Part shown: positions 49,137 through 59,463 of the stretch, piece by piece | How the letters are laid out: the number at the start of each line of letters is the position of its first letter | Numbering within the stretch: the first letter of the stretch is position 1 | NCBI RefSeq assembly: GCF_940670685.1 | Contig: NZ_OW711693.1 | Span: 1,116,001 to 1,180,000 of the forward strand | DNA: 64,000 nucleotides | Origin: Anaeropeptidivorans aminofermentans | GTDB taxonomy: Bacteria > Bacillota > Clostridia > Lachnospirales > UBA5962 | Direction: 5' to 3' | The notes under the pieces: generated by a model | Seen by the model: the letters and a program-made list of their open reading frames with translations, nothing else | Told to the model about the DNA's origin: nothing | Database searches by the model: none | Made by a program: the position numbers and the translations under genes

Positions 49137-49550
49137 ATGGAGGATACAGTAATAGTAATTATGCTTAAAAATCCGGAAACGGGTTTTTTGGAAAGCGAAA
49201 TAGGAAGCTATAAAATAGCTGATGATGATGAGCTGATATATAATATTTTTGCAGTTGAAGAAAATGGTAGTGTAAAAACCCATATAAAGCTTACAATAGA
49301 TAAAGAAATAGAAGATTGGGAATACTCAGCCATATTCGACTATTACGATACAGAGATATTCGAAGCAATCGGCGTAAGCGCCCAGGAAGATGACAACGGT
49401 TATGACCCCATGTGGGAGATCGTGTTTGATTTTGATGATAATATTGCTGTAATGGAGGAAAGAATATCCAATATTCTTAAAATGCATAAATCGGAGCTTT
49501 CAGACGTTTATGCGGCCATAAAAGACTTGAAGGAAGAGTATACCGATTGA
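49137..49550 (+). CDS. Acidic conserved protein, DUF6762-like
   Basis: The 137-residue cytoplasmic protein is rich in Asp/Glu. It opens with VIVIMLKNPETGFLESEIGS and contains IEDWEYSAIFDYYDTE, with a helical C-terminus. I believe it resembles small clostridial DUF6762 proteins, but that is from memory of the pattern only. No catalytic residues are apparent. A CGGGAG site precedes the ATG. Confidence 0.8.
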   Translation: MEDTVIVIMLKNPETGFLESEIGSYKIADDDELIYNIFAVEENGSVKTHIKLTIDKEIEDWEYSAIFDYYDTEIFEAIGVSAQEDDNGYDPMWEIVFDFDDNIAVMEERISNILKMHKSELSDVYAAIKDLKEEYTD

Positions 49551-49709
49551 TTTTATTGAAATTCATAAAAGAAGAAACAGCTTGCCCTTTATTTTAATAT
49601 CTTATAGTAGGCTGAAAAGCTTTAAAGGGTTTCGTTGCCTGTTTTTCCTCCAACAGTTTTCTAAGCGAAAACATTACGGGTTGAACCTTTGCCGGATATT
49701 TCCGGTGAG

Positions 49710-49741
49710 ACTTTCGGAAAATCTTTTGATTTTCCGAAAGT
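49710..49741 (+). terminator. Hairpin downstream of the acidic gene
   Basis: ACTTTCGGAAAATC / GATTTTCCGAAAGT perfect 14-bp stem with TTTT loop. Confidence 0.6.
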
Positions 49742-49809
49742 TCTATAATAAGTCTTTCGGCCTTTGATGCTATACTTAATACCCTGTAAGCAATATCTCA
49801 TGCGCTGAT

Positions 49810-49832
49810 GCCTGTTTTGACAGGCTTTTTTT
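49810..49832 (+). terminator. Compact intrinsic terminator
   Basis: GCCTGT-TTTG-ACAGGC followed by seven T. The gene it serves is unclear; the nearest plus-strand stop is 260 bases upstream. Confidence 0.75.
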
Positions 49833-49866
49833 ATGCTTATTTTTATGAATAAAAGATGAAAATGAT

Positions 49867-49945
49867 ATATAGCAAATTTGCTTTTCTACCGCAGTAAGGA
49901 ACGGGCTCTAAGAAGGCATAAAATCAAGGAAAAGCAAATTTACAG
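49867..49945. repeat. Family B2 palindrome
   Basis: ATAGCAAATTTGCTTTTC ... GAAAAGCAAATTTAC, about 78 bp. The remaining bases up to 50168 contain no gene. Confidence 0.65.
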
Positions 49946-50168
49946 CGCTGCTGTTTTACTTTTATTCGAGTATAAGCTTAAGCCCATAAATAGTTTTAGG
50001 CTGCGCTTCCTTATGTTAATAAAAAGGCTTTTATCTTTATTAATCATATAAAAGAAGCATAAATTTTGGCATTCTTAAAGTTTATCCATTATATCCGAAT
50101 AAATAAGTATATTTAAGCAAGAATAAAAATAGAATATAGATTGGTTTATTGAATCTTAAGGAGCAGTT

Positions 50169-50972
50169 ATGAATAAAGAAAATAAGTTTAAGCTTCCAAG
50201 GGCTTTTGCTTTCATTGCAGTATTTATTTTTATGGCGGAAACGGCATATGGTAAAGACTTTAAAATCGAAGGATTAGAAACTGCATTATGGCTTCAAAAA
50301 GAGCCTTTTTGGGATATAGATTATATAAAAGAAGAAAAAGACAGTTCTCAGGAAGATAGAAGTTTTTATTTGACCCTTGTCAACAGAGAAAATGTTTTAG
50401 ATAAGTCTTTCGGACCTGAAAAAACCATGGTAATATCCGACTATATTAAGCACACAAAATCCCCTATAGTAATTGAAGAAGAAGCGGGGCAAAAGCTTAT
50501 TCTTATGTTTGATGCAATGAAAGAAGACGGATTTAAGAATATAGCCGTTGTAAGCGGATACAGAAGCTATGAATATCAGGAAGATCTCCATAAAAAGCAA
50601 GTAAAAAAACATAAAAAATATCCGAAGGACGAAGCTATCCGAAGGGCGTCAAAGATTGTTGCGCCTGCCGGCTGCAGCGAGCATCAGACAGGGCTTGCGG
50701 TAGATGTTTCAACAAGTGCCGTAGGGTACGAATTAAATGAAGCCTTTGAAGAAACTGAGGACTATAGATGGTTAAGGGAAAACTCTTATAAATTCGGCTA
50801 TATCGTTCGTTATACAAAGGAAAAAAGGCATATTACAGGGGTAATATATGAGCCGTGGCACCTTAGATACGTAGGAGAAGAAGCGGCAAAGGAAATCGTT
50901 GAAAAGAGCCTTTGCTTTGAGGAATACTGCGAGATGCTTAACGGCAAAGATTTAATACCGAATAATCAGTAA
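50169..50972 (+). CDS. D-alanyl-D-alanine carboxypeptidase, VanY family
   Basis: The 267-residue zinc peptidase trims terminal D-Ala from peptidoglycan stem peptides outside the membrane. It has an N-terminal signal or anchor (AFAFIAVFIFMAETAYG), then the family words VVSGYRSYEYQEDLHKKQV, CSEHQTGLAVDVST (His and Asp zinc ligands) and YEPWHLRYVG (catalytic Glu, zinc His). TAAGGAG precedes the ATG. It is a single-gene unit. It resembles the general housekeeping type; nothing nearby suggests vancomycin resistance genes. Confidence 0.94.
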   Translation: MNKENKFKLPRAFAFIAVFIFMAETAYGKDFKIEGLETALWLQKEPFWDIDYIKEEKDSSQEDRSFYLTLVNRENVLDKSFGPEKTMVISDYIKHTKSPIVIEEEAGQKLILMFDAMKEDGFKNIAVVSGYRSYEYQEDLHKKQVKKHKKYPKDEAIRRASKIVAPAGCSEHQTGLAVDVSTSAVGYELNEAFEETEDYRWLRENSYKFGYIVRYTKEKRHITGVIYEPWHLRYVGEEAAKEIVEKSLCFEEYCEMLNGKDLIPNNQ

Positions 50973-51012
50973 TCGGGCCTTATAAAAGAAAATTTAAGGT
51001 CCGGTTATTCTT
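50971..51012 (+). terminator. Terminator of the VanY-type gene
   Basis: TAATCGGGCCTT / AAGGTCCGGTTA stem (two wobble pairs) with a T-run. Confidence 0.75.
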
Positions 51013-51022
51013 TTTTGTACTG

Positions 51023-51158
51023 ATAGTAAATTTAAAGTGAAACAGGAACAAAACCGTATATTCACTTAGGCTTAAAAATATATCGTTTCCTGCGGAAATC
51101 CGTGTTTTGGGTCTGTAGTGAATAAGTTTTTGTTGCTTCTTTAGAAGAAATTTACTAT
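51023..51158. repeat. Uninterrupted family B element (136 bp)
   Basis: ATAGTAAATTTAAAGTGAAAC ... TTTCCTGCGGAAATCCGTG ... TTTTTGTTGCTTC ... AAATTTACTAT. It has inverted 11-bp ends and serves as the reference form for the composite copies. Confidence 0.75.
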
Positions 51159-51180
51159 TAAATCAGAATGAAGCAATGCT

Positions 51181-51258
51181 CTTGTTCATTTGCTTTTATT
51201 TTATTTTAGAACTACCGAAGATGGCTGTGCAGATTGGAATAAAAGCAAATGGACTATA
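51181..51258. repeat. Family B2 palindrome
   Basis: TGTTCATTTGCTTTTATT ... AATAAAAGCAAATGGACTATA. The changed base in one arm (CATTTG for AATTTG) is matched in the other (CAAATG). Confidence 0.7.
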
Positions 51259-51686
51259 TGTGAAGTAATAAATTCTTAAGGAAATAAGTTTAAACGCAAA
51301 TAAATTTATATTCATGTATAATTTAATTAATTTTAAGGTATTTATAAGCCTGATTGTTGTTATCTTATCTAAACATAATGGATTTAAGTATATAATTGAA
51401 TGAATAATTTATCATATCTTTGAGTTTTATAAGCCTTTAAAGAATACTTTGGGGCATGTTCCATAGGACTATATTCCTTGCATATTTAATTTTGATATTA
51501 TATAATTTATAAATGCCCTTATATTTTTATGGCTAGCATAAGGGCGTTTATTAATCTGGAAAGAACTTTTATTAGCCTTAAAGTCTAAGGTTTTTATTTT
51601 TTGGCAAATATTATTTAAGAAAATATGGAAACAATTGATTTATAAAGCTATGCTCAAATATTTTATGTGCATAAGGGGGTTATAAT
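51259..51686. other. AT-rich spacer upstream of ftsH
   Basis: No gene is seen. AAATGCCCTTAT / ATAAGGGCGTTT near 51513-51551 is an imperfect inverted repeat. Confidence 0.4.
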
Positions 51687-53792
51687 ATGGATAAAGACAA
51701 TAATCGAAACAAAAAGCCCGGAGGCTCTAAAAATAACGGTGATTTTAATATATTTAATTTACTTATTTTAGGTCTTGTGTTTACTGTTTTAGTAAACATG
51801 GGGGTTAATTCAATTTTTACAAAGAAAATGGAAGAAATAAGCTACGACAGCTTCGTTACTCTTGTGAAGGAAGACCTTATTAAATCCGTTCAGGTAAAAG
51901 ACGACAGATATTTAATAGAGCTTAAAGAAGATGTTAAGAAGGGTACCGTTGAGGGCATTATATATTCCGGCAGCAAGGACGTAGGAACATTTATCTCTAA
52001 CCTTATGCTTGAGCAGCTTGAAAAATCCGAAAGCGTTCAGAAAGCTTCGGAAGAAATCATCAATAGGGATATTGACCTTAGAATAGAGCTTATATCTAAT
52101 TTATCCGTAATACTTGCAAGAAGTGCCGCCATTTCGGATGAACCTATGGAGCCGAAGACATTTTATACAGGGGCTGTGTATTATCCGGAGATCATCGACC
52201 TGATGCTTTCAAAAAACGTGAATTTCAGAAGGCCTATCGCTGATACAAACCCTGTTATGACTTTTGTTGTAGATTGGGTTCTGCCCTTTGGCTTTATATA
52301 TTTTCTTTTCTATTTAGTAATGCGGAGCATGTCAAAGAGAATGGGCAGCGGCGGCAGCGGATTCATGAACATTGGAAAGTCAAGCGCCAAAATGTATAAT
52401 ATGGAAAAGAAAACGGGCATAACCTTTGACGATGTAGCAGGGCAGGAAGAGGCTAAAGAAAGCCTTACAGAAATAATAGACTTTCTTCACCATCCTGAAA
52501 AATACGCAGAAATCGGAGCCAAACAGCCTAAAGGTGCTTTACTTGTAGGCCCCCCGGGCACAGGTAAAACCCTTCTTGCGAAAGCTGTTGCAGGAGAAGC
52601 AAATGTTCCTTTTTTCTCGCTTACAGGCTCAGAATTCGTTGAAATGTATGTAGGCGTTGGCGCTTCAAGAGTAAGGGACCTTTTTAAAACAGCAAATCAA
52701 CATGCCCCCTGTATTATATTTATAGATGAGATTGATGCCATCGGGAAATCAAGAGATAACCAAATTGGCGGAAATGATGAAAGAGAACAGACCTTGAACC
52801 AGCTTTTATCAGAAATGGACGGGTTTGATACTTCGAAAGGTATTGTTATTCTTGCGGCCACCAACAGGCCTGAAATACTCGACAAGGCTCTTTTAAGGCC
52901 GGGCCGCTTTGACAGAAGAGTTATAGTAGAAAAGCCCGACCTTGCCGGAAGAGAAGCCATTCTTCTTGTTCACGCAAGAAAGGTTAAGCTTGACGAGGAT
53001 GTAAGCCTTAAGCAGATTGCTCTTGCCACAAGCGGAGCCGCCGGAGCGGATTTAGCCAATATGATAAATGAAGCTGCCCTTAGAGCAGTCCGTTTAGGCA
53101 GAAACAAAATTAAGCAGGAAGACCTTATGGAAGCCGTTGAAGTAGTAATAGCCGGAAAAGAAAAGAAGGACAGAATCCTTTCAATGAAGGAAAAAAGACT
53201 TGTTGCTTTTCATGAGGTAGGCCACGCTTTGGCCGCCGCCCTTCAAAAGAACACCCAGCCTGTTCAGAAAATAACCATCGTTCCAAGGACTATGGGCTCT
53301 TTGGGGTATGTTATGCAAATGCCTGAGGAAGAAAAGTTTCTTATGACAAAGGAAGAATTCCTTTCTGAAATAACTGTGCTTTTAGGCGGAAGAGCAGCAG
53401 AAGAAATAATGTTTAATACCTCCACCACAGGAGCCTCTAACGATATAGAAAGAGCCACTAAAATGGCAAGGAGCATGGTAGCTCAATACGGAATGAGTGA
53501 TACCTTCGGGGTTATGGGTCTTGAAAGTATTCAAAGCAGATACCTTGACGGAAGACCCGTTGCCACCTGTTCAAGCGAAACAGAAGCGGAGAGGGATAAA
53601 GAAATTAAGAAAATCCTTGATTCCTGCTATGAAAAGGCAGTTACCATTTTAAGAGAAAATAAAGAAGTTATTACTGCCATTGCTGAATTCCTTCTTAAAA
53701 AGGAAAGCATATCAGGAGAAGAATTTATGACTATTTTGAAAGAGCAAAAGCCTGATTTTGTTGAAAGAAAGCCGGAAGATAAAAAAGAATAA
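51687..53792 (+). CDS. ftsH: ATP-dependent zinc metalloprotease FtsH
   Basis: The 701-residue membrane AAA+ protease degrades misassembled membrane proteins and regulators. An N-terminal helix ([20 protein letters not shown]) precedes an extracytoplasmic segment of about 150 residues and a second helix ([19 protein letters not shown]). The AAA domain has Walker A GPPGTGKT, Walker [12 protein letters not shown] and the second region [18 protein letters not shown]. The peptidase zinc motif reads HEVGH (usually HEAGH), with the third ligand region SNDIERAT. An AAGGGGG site precedes the ATG. It is monocistronic. Confidence 0.97.
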   Translation: MDKDNNRNKKPGGSKNNGDFNIFNLLILGLVFTVLVNMGVNSIFTKKMEEISYDSFVTLVKEDLIKSVQVKDDRYLIELKEDVKKGTVEGIIYSGSKDVGTFISNLMLEQLEKSESVQKASEEIINRDIDLRIELISNLSVILARSAAISDEPMEPKTFYTGAVYYPEIIDLMLSKNVNFRRPIADTNPVMTFVVDWVLPFGFIYFLFYLVMRSMSKRMGSGGSGFMNIGKSSAKMYNMEKKTGITFDDVAGQEEAKESLTEIIDFLHHPEKYAEIGAKQPKGALLVGPPGTGKTLLAKAVAGEANVPFFSLTGSEFVEMYVGVGASRVRDLFKTANQHAPCIIFIDEIDAIGKSRDNQIGGNDEREQTLNQLLSEMDGFDTSKGIVILAATNRPEILDKALLRPGRFDRRVIVEKPDLAGREAILLVHARKVKLDEDVSLKQIALATSGAAGADLANMINEAALRAVRLGRNKIKQEDLMEAVEVVIAGKEKKDRILSMKEKRLVAFHEVGHALAAALQKNTQPVQKITIVPRTMGSLGYVMQMPEEEKFLMTKEEFLSEITVLLGGRAAEEIMFNTSTTGASNDIERATKMARSMVAQYGMSDTFGVMGLESIQSRYLDGRPVATCSSETEAERDKEIKKILDSCYEKAVTILRENKEVITAIAEFLLKKESISGEEFMTILKEQKPDFVERKPEDKKE

Positions 53793-53801
53793 GATTATGT
53801 T

Positions 53802-53829
53802 AAAAGCCTGATTGATTTCAGGCTTTTTT
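53802..53829 (+). terminator. Terminator of ftsH
   Basis: AAAAGCCTGA..TCAGGCTTTTTT right after the stop codon. Confidence 0.9.
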
Positions 53830-54086
53830 GTTGTTTATAAAAAACTACGGATTTATAGAATAGGGCAGATAGGTTTATAAGTACCTTTGAACTTACTATG
53901 CTGCTTAAAACAGCTTTTACCAAAGCATTTGCTTTAAAAATTTATTCCCTATAAGATGCGTTTACTGTCTTTTATGTTTATTAAGTTTCGTGAAGAAAAA
54001 TTCATAATAATCATATTTAAAAAATTAAAAGTTATAGAAATTTGTAACAAAATGTTTGCAAATGCTGTAGAAACAATAATAAATAT
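53830..54086. other. Spacer before the second chemoreceptor
   Basis: No gene is seen and there is no recognisable sigma-D element. Confidence 0.35.
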
Positions 54087-54114
54087 TTGAAATTTTAGGA
54101 AATATTGGTATAAT
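54087..54114 (+). promoter_or_regulatory. Sigma-A type promoter of the second chemoreceptor
   Basis: TTGAAA, 16 bases, TATAAT, about 38 bases before the start codon. The in-frame ATG at 54113 overlaps the -10 box, which supports the later start at 54152. Confidence 0.65.
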
Positions 54115-54151
54115 GAGTATTAGTTCAAAATTATTATTCTTAGGAGGAAGA

Positions 54152-56422
54152 ATGTTGAGAGGGTTACGAAATGTTAAAATTACTACGAAGCTTACACTTT
54201 TAGTATTTGGATTGCTTATTACATTCGGAGGCATCAATGTATTTAATCTTTTGAGCCTTAAACAAGTAGCAGCAGAAAGTATAAACTCACAGTCTAAAAT
54301 AATAAGCATGATGGATGTAAGCAATAATTGCAACAAATTCTTCTGGGATTTTACTACGGCTATCAGTAAGCTTAAGGATACGGGTCTGTCTGCCGGCGAA
54401 AAAGAGGAAGCGAAAGCCTTGGCAGATGAAAAAGGAGAAATTTTCTATGAGGCCCTGCAATCCTATAGACAAATGTTTATTGACGAGCCTGAAGCAAACG
54501 CCAAACAGCTTACTTTATACGATACGATGACAAAGGTTTATGCAGAAATAGTAGCCTATAAGGATGCTTTATATGAAGGCAATATAAATGACGCCGCTTT
54601 GGAAAGCAATAAGGACCAGCAGCAGATTATAGCTTCTGAAACCCTTACGACAATGCTTAATAACGGTGAATATTATGCTGCCATGAGACAGAGAACCATT
54701 GCAGATGCTGAAATAAGAACCGTTATAATTATAATATTAGGTTCTGTGCCTACGATTATCGGTATTATTATAGCATATATCATATCTAAGAATATTTCAT
54801 CTTCCATTAATGAGATTAAGACATCATCAAAGCTTATCGTTGCGGGAGATTTGGACACAAATATCGGAACCAATTATAAAGATGAAGTTGGAGAAATTTC
54901 AAGAGACTATCAGCAGGTAATAGACATTATCAATTCCCTTATTGCAGATATTGAAACCATGGAAATGGAACGCAACAGCGGGAATATTGATTATTTTATC
55001 AATCCTGAAAAATACAGCGGAGGCTATAAAAAACTTGCAAATTCCATATACAGCATCGTAAAGGCAACATCAAAAGATATAAATCTTCTGCTTGATGTTT
55101 TTAAAGAATTTTCCTCTGGAAATTTCGATGTCGATGTACCGAAGCTTCCAGGCAAGAAGGCCATCGTAAATGAACAGATAGATTCTATGAAAAATAATAT
55201 AAAAGGCGTTACAGGAGAAATTCTTTATTTAACTGAAAGCGCAAGAAACGGTGACCTTAAAGCAAGAACAAACGATTCGGCTTTCGGCGGAGATTGGAAG
55301 AAGATTCTTACTTCTCTTAATGTATTTGTTGATTCTTTGCTTGCGCCTATAACAGACAGTATTACAGTATTACATAGAATTGCAGAAGGTGATTTATCAA
55401 AGAGGATAGAAGGCGAGTACTTAGGGGACCATGCGGACATTAAAAACGTGGTTAATCGCATGGCTGAAAACCTCTATAAATATATAAGCGAAATCGGCAG
55501 GGTTCTTGATGCGGTTTCCAAAAAAGATTTGACAAAGTCCATAGAGATGGATTTTGTAGGAGATTTTTCAAGGATTAAAGTTTCTATTAATAATATCATT
55601 GATAACCTCAATAATACAATGTCGGAGATTCAGAGCCTTGCAAATCAGGTATCCGTAAATACGAGAGAAATTGCAACCTCCAGCGGCTCCCTTGCAGACG
55701 GTGCTCAGATACAGTCGGCAGATGTTAATGAAATCGGCATCAGGCTCGGGGAATTTACCCAGAAGGCCAAAAAGAACAGAGACGACTCTGAAACCTCATA
55801 TAATTTATCGGGAACAGTAAGAGATATGGTATATACAGGCAACCAAAAGATGGACGAAATGCTTTCTGCCATGGACGATATCAATGTTTCCTCAGAAAAC
55901 ATATCCCATATTATTGCCGTTATAGAAGGCATCGCCTTCCAGACAAATATGCTGGCTCTTAACGCTACCGTTGAGGCTGCAAGAGCAGGAGAATACGGAA
56001 AAGGCTTTGCGGTAGTTGCCGAAGAAGTAAGAAATCTTGCCAACAGAAGCAAAGCGGCTGCGGAAGAATCTAAAACCCTGATAGACGGCTCCGTTAGCAA
56101 GGTGAAGCTGGGTACGGAAATAGCTAAGGCCACAGGAGAAGCATTAGATGAAATTTCCGACAGGATTAAGGAGATTAATGAGCTTACTCAAGGCATAATG
56201 AGTTTATCCCATGCCCAGGCGGAGGACATAGATAAAATAAACGGAAGGCTCCAAGCGGTTTCAAATGTTACCCAGGAGACTTCTTCAACCCTTGAAGAGC
56301 AAGCGGCCTCCTCGGAGATTCTTTCGAATCTTACAGTTTCATTTGCAAAGCTTGTGGATGAGTTTAAGCTTAGTGATACTGCATCGAAAAATCCTCATGC
56401 AATAGACGAAATTAAATTATAA
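54152..56422 (+). CDS. Methyl-accepting chemotaxis protein with poly-HAMP array
   Basis: The start at 54152 follows AGGAGG by four bases. The 756-residue protein has TM1 ([20 protein letters not shown]), a four-helix-bundle-type sensor of about 150 residues, and TM2 ([20 protein letters not shown]). After a first HAMP come several further HAMP-like units, each with a GxL/F-D pattern: [34 protein letters not shown] and [10 protein letters not shown]. The signalling tip is [20 protein letters not shown]. Serial HAMP arrays are known in some receptors and kinases; here they occupy about 300 residues. The ligand is unknown. Confidence 0.93.
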   Translation: MLRGLRNVKITTKLTLLVFGLLITFGGINVFNLLSLKQVAAESINSQSKIISMMDVSNNCNKFFWDFTTAISKLKDTGLSAGEKEEAKALADEKGEIFYEALQSYRQMFIDEPEANAKQLTLYDTMTKVYAEIVAYKDALYEGNINDAALESNKDQQQIIASETLTTMLNNGEYYAAMRQRTIADAEIRTVIIIILGSVPTIIGIIIAYIISKNISSSINEIKTSSKLIVAGDLDTNIGTNYKDEVGEISRDYQQVIDIINSLIADIETMEMERNSGNIDYFINPEKYSGGYKKLANSIYSIVKATSKDINLLLDVFKEFSSGNFDVDVPKLPGKKAIVNEQIDSMKNNIKGVTGEILYLTESARNGDLKARTNDSAFGGDWKKILTSLNVFVDSLLAPITDSITVLHRIAEGDLSKRIEGEYLGDHADIKNVVNRMAENLYKYISEIGRVLDAVSKKDLTKSIEMDFVGDFSRIKVSINNIIDNLNNTMSEIQSLANQVSVNTREIATSSGSLADGAQIQSADVNEIGIRLGEFTQKAKKNRDDSETSYNLSGTVRDMVYTGNQKMDEMLSAMDDINVSSENISHIIAVIEGIAFQTNMLALNATVEAARAGEYGKGFAVVAEEVRNLANRSKAAAEESKTLIDGSVSKVKLGTEIAKATGEALDEISDRIKEINELTQGIMSLSHAQAEDIDKINGRLQAVSNVTQETSSTLEEQAASSEILSNLTVSFAKLVDEFKLSDTASKNPHAIDEIKL

Positions 56423-56423
56423 A

Positions 56424-56461
56424 ATAAAAATAAAAGCCTTATTTATAAGGCTTTTATTTTT
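56424..56461 (+). terminator. Terminator of the poly-HAMP receptor gene
   Basis: AAATAAAAGCCTTA / TAAGGCTTTTATTT and T-run. Confidence 0.88.
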
Positions 56462-56514
56462 TATGCTTGCATAATACAGAATAAAATACTATAATAGCTA
56501 CCATAATATAGTTA

Positions 56515-56665
56515 TATATAAATAAAAGTAAAACAGTAGCATCGTAAATTTGCTTTTCCTTGATTTGATGTCTTTTTAGAGCCTATTTTTACAGCGGAAG
56601 AAAAGCAAATTTACTATACGGCTATAGTAAAATAGATTTTTGTTACTACCTTAAGCTATTTTACT
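56515..56665. repeat. Family B fragment with nested B2 palindrome
   Basis: A B2 unit at 56541-56618 (TCGTAAATTTGCTTTTC ... GAAAAGCAAATTTACTATA) follows an AGTAAAACAGTAGC remnant. It is followed by a mini-element CTATAGTAAAATAG ... TTTTTGTTACTACC ... CTATTTTACTATA. Confidence 0.65.
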
Positions 56666-56724
56666 ATATATCGTCTAGTATGAATATTTATGTTTTCTAA
56701 TATGAAAATGCGTTTGAGGAAAAA

Positions 56725-56917
56725 TAAGATTGTCCTAGTTTTCAGAGAGCAGGCGTTTGGTGTGAGCCCGCAGCAAAAGCAATCCGTCCAATTTCCAAGC
56801 ATACGGCAAACCCGTAAGGCAGGTACCTTTATCTACCGTTAGAGTGGCTGTTTTTTTACAGCAATTTGGGTGGCAACACGGAGCTTTTCGTCCCATGGGG
56901 ATAGAGCTCCTTTTTTA
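56725..56917 (+). promoter_or_regulatory. T-box leader controlling serS
   Basis: Stem I is closed by GATTG (56728) and CAATC (56780-56784) and contains the AGAGAG motif. The T-box core TTTGGGTGGCAACACGG is at 56866-56882. The TGGC bulge would pair with the GCCA end of uncharged serine tRNA (discriminator G), which fits the downstream gene. A candidate specifier is AGC (56772-56774); TCC (56787-56789) is the alternative. The terminator hairpin GGAGCT...AGCTCC with six T (56880-56917) competes with antitermination. Uncharged tRNA-Ser should raise serS expression. Confidence 0.88.
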
Positions 56918-56934
56918 TTACAAATTATTAAGGT

Positions 56935-57087
56935 ATTGCGGATTTACTTTTATACTCTGAGAACATATAGTTAATTTGCTTTTATACCAAAGTGAATATT
57001 TGGATTAAGGTAATTTAGAATAAGAGAAAAGCAAATTGGCAATGGTACCATTTCATGTTTAATCAAGCATAAAAGCAAATCCGCAGT
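56935..57087. repeat. Two nested B2 palindromes between the T-box and serS
   Basis: Outer arms ATTGCGGATTTACTTTTAT (56935) and ATAAAAGCAAATCCGCAGT (57069) enclose a second unit: TAGTTAATTTGCTTTTAT (56968) and GAAAAGCAAATTGGCA (57025). The pair lies in the serS 5' untranslated region, downstream of the T-box terminator. Confidence 0.75.
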
Positions 57088-57116
57088 AAAAAGCAAAATT
57101 AATAGGAGGTTTTTAT

Positions 57117-58394
57117 ATGATTGATATTCGATTATTAAGAAATGACCCTGAACTTGTGAAAGAGAATATAAGAAAAAAGTTTCAGGAGGATAAGCTTACT
57201 CTTGTAGACGAGGTAGTTGAGCTTGATAGGGAGTTCAGAAAGGCAAAAGGCCAGGTTGATGACCTACGCAATAAGAGAACAGTAAAAAGCAAGGAAATCG
57301 GCGGGCTTATGGCTAAAGGTCTTAAAGAAGATGCGGAAAAGGCAAAGGCCGAGGTAGTGGAATTTTCAGCAGAGCTTGAAAGGCTTGAAAATCTTTCAAA
57401 CGAACTTACCCAAAAAATAAAAGAGAAAATGGCCTTTATACCAAATATTATTGATCCAAGCGTTCCTATAGGAAAAGACGACAGTGAAAACGTGGAAACA
57501 GCCCGTTATGGAGAGGCTTCAAAGCCTGCCTTTGAAGTTCCTTATCATATTGATATTATGCAAAGGCTTAACGGTGTTGACCTTGACAGCGCCAGAAAGA
57601 CTACAGGAAGCGGCTTCTATTATTTAAAGGGCGATATTGCAAGGCTTCATTCCGCTATTCTCAGTTATGCAAGAGATTTTATGATAGACAAAGGGTTTAC
57701 CTATTATATACCGCCTTTTATGATAAGAAGCGAGGTTGTGGCAGGGGTTATGAGCTTTGCGGAAATGGAAAACATGATGTATAAAATAGAGGGGGAGGAC
57801 CTTTATCTTATAGGCACAAGCGAACATTCCATGATAGGTAAATTTATTGATGAAATATTGCCGGAAGAAGAGCTTCCCCAGGCCCTTACGTCTTATTCTC
57901 CCTGCTTTAGAAAAGAAGTAGGCGCTCACGGCATTGAAGAAAGAGGGGTTTACCGTATTCACCAGTTTGAAAAACAAGAAATGATCGTTGTATGCAAGCC
58001 GGAAGAAAGCAAGGAATGGTTCGATAAGCTTTATAATTATTCTATTGAATTTTTCCGCTCTCTTGATATTCCTGTTAGAACAATAGAATGCTGTTCAGGA
58101 GATTTAGCCGATCTTAAGGTAAAAAGCATAGACGTTGAGGCCTGGTCCCCAAGACAGGAGAAGTATTTTGAAGTAGGAAGCTGCTCAAATCTTGGAGACG
58201 CTCAGGCAAGAAGGCTTGGCCTTCGGGTAAAAGGGCAGAACGGCAATTACTTCCCTCATACGTTAAACAATACGGTTGTAGCCCCGCCGAGAATGCTGAT
58301 TTCCTTCCTTGAAAACAATCTAAATGAAGACGGAAGCGTAAGAATACCGAAGCCTTTAAGAGCCTATATGGGCGGAAAAGAAATTATTGCCTGA
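57117..58394 (+). CDS. serS: Seryl-tRNA synthetase
   Basis: The 425-residue class II synthetase has an N-terminal tRNA-binding coiled coil (residues about 30-105) that starts from MIDIRLLRNDPELVKENI. The catalytic domain has motif 2 (CFRKEVGAHGIEERGVYRIHQ) and motif 3 (NNTVVAPPRMLISFLEN). It charges tRNA-Ser. TAGGAGG precedes the ATG. Expression should be controlled by the T-box leader upstream. A terminator follows. Confidence 0.98.
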   Translation: MIDIRLLRNDPELVKENIRKKFQEDKLTLVDEVVELDREFRKAKGQVDDLRNKRTVKSKEIGGLMAKGLKEDAEKAKAEVVEFSAELERLENLSNELTQKIKEKMAFIPNIIDPSVPIGKDDSENVETARYGEASKPAFEVPYHIDIMQRLNGVDLDSARKTTGSGFYYLKGDIARLHSAILSYARDFMIDKGFTYYIPPFMIRSEVVAGVMSFAEMENMMYKIEGEDLYLIGTSEHSMIGKFIDEILPEEELPQALTSYSPCFRKEVGAHGIEERGVYRIHQFEKQEMIVVCKPEESKEWFDKLYNYSIEFFRSLDIPVRTIECCSGDLADLKVKSIDVEAWSPRQEKYFEVGSCSNLGDAQARRLGLRVKGQNGNYFPHTLNNTVVAPPRMLISFLENNLNEDGSVRIPKPLRAYMGGKEIIA

Positions 58395-58414
58395 CAAAAT
58401 TTAAAATATCTAAA

Positions 58415-58450
58415 AATAAAGGTATTTGAATTCATTCAAATACCTTTATT
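58415..58450 (+). terminator. Terminator of serS
   Basis: AATAAAGGTATTTGAAT / ATTCAAATACCTTTATT, perfect stem. Confidence 0.88.
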
Positions 58451-58596
58451 AGGCTTTCTGAAAGTGGCTTAAATGAAGGCTGTTTATTAAGATTAACATG
58501 CCGTAAGATTAAAATATTATAGATAAAGCCACGCATCTATGGTAATATAGTAACTGTATAAAATTAAACTTTTATGAAATTTGAAGGGGATATCGT

Positions 58597-59427
58597 ATGA
58601 AGGTCGGATTTTTAGGCCCAAAAGGGACTTTTACAGAAAAGGCATGTATTTGCTATAATAAAGATGCTGAAAGGATTGCCTATAACACATTCTTTGACGC
58701 TCTCTTAGGTGTAGAGGAAGGAGAATGCGACAGGTGCCTTGCCGCTGTAGAAAATTCTACGGAAGGCACAGTAAATACGACCTTGGATCCAATGATATTC
58801 GATAGGAATCTATTTATAGAAAAGCTTATTATTCTTCCCATAGAACAGAATATATTGATTAAAAAGGGCACAGACCCAAGTAAAATAAGAAAAATCGTAT
58901 CCCATCCCCAGGCTCTTGCCCAGTGCCGGATATTTACAAGGGATAATTTTAAAGATGCCTGCGAAGTGACCGTATCAAGCACCGCCGAAGCCGCAAGGCT
59001 TACCGCCGGAAGCGATGGGCATATAGCGGCTATTGCGTCCAGTCTTACGGCAGAAATATATGATTTGGATATTTTACATAAATCTGTTCAGGATAACAAT
59101 ACTAATAGAACATCATTTATAGCCGTAACGAAAGAGGATACTTCGGAGCCTAAAGAAGGCTGTATTACAACGATTGCCTTTTCAACTAAAAATGAACCGG
59201 GAGAGCTTTATAGGATACTGGATATATTTTCTCTTTGGGACATTAATATGACAAAGATTTTAAGCAGGCCTTGGCGGAATAAGCCGGGAGAATATATTTT
59301 TATCGCCGATATTGAGAATAATAATATCGAAGATATAAAAGACGCCCTTGTTATGGTAAAAAGAAAGACAAAGTTTTTTAAAATACTGGGCACTTATCCA
59401 ATAGAAGATTATACTGTAGGCTTGTAA
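58597..59427 (+). CDS. pheA: Prephenate dehydratase
   Basis: The 276-residue monofunctional enzyme converts prephenate to phenylpyruvate in phenylalanine synthesis. The catalytic part has VGFLGPKGTFTEKA, ENSTEGTVNTTLD and the TSF-type Thr (NRTSFIAV; TRF is usual). A C-terminal ACT domain has NEPGELYRILDIF and KILSRPWRNKPGEYIF (the ESRP feedback motif with Leu for Glu). Phenylalanine feedback control is likely, though the Leu substitution is notable. AAGGGGA precedes the ATG. No chorismate mutase is fused or adjacent. Confidence 0.95.
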   Translation: MKVGFLGPKGTFTEKACICYNKDAERIAYNTFFDALLGVEEGECDRCLAAVENSTEGTVNTTLDPMIFDRNLFIEKLIILPIEQNILIKKGTDPSKIRKIVSHPQALAQCRIFTRDNFKDACEVTVSSTAEAARLTAGSDGHIAAIASSLTAEIYDLDILHKSVQDNNTNRTSFIAVTKEDTSEPKEGCITTIAFSTKNEPGELYRILDIFSLWDINMTKILSRPWRNKPGEYIFIADIENNNIEDIKDALVMVKRKTKFFKILGTYPIEDYTVGL

Positions 59428-59463
59428 AGTGACTTATTAAAATATATATTAGAGGGTGAGAAT

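Noticed and set aside
49582-49767. 61-codon frame after the acidic gene
   Set aside because: No ribosome site, and the frame crosses a terminator-like hairpin.
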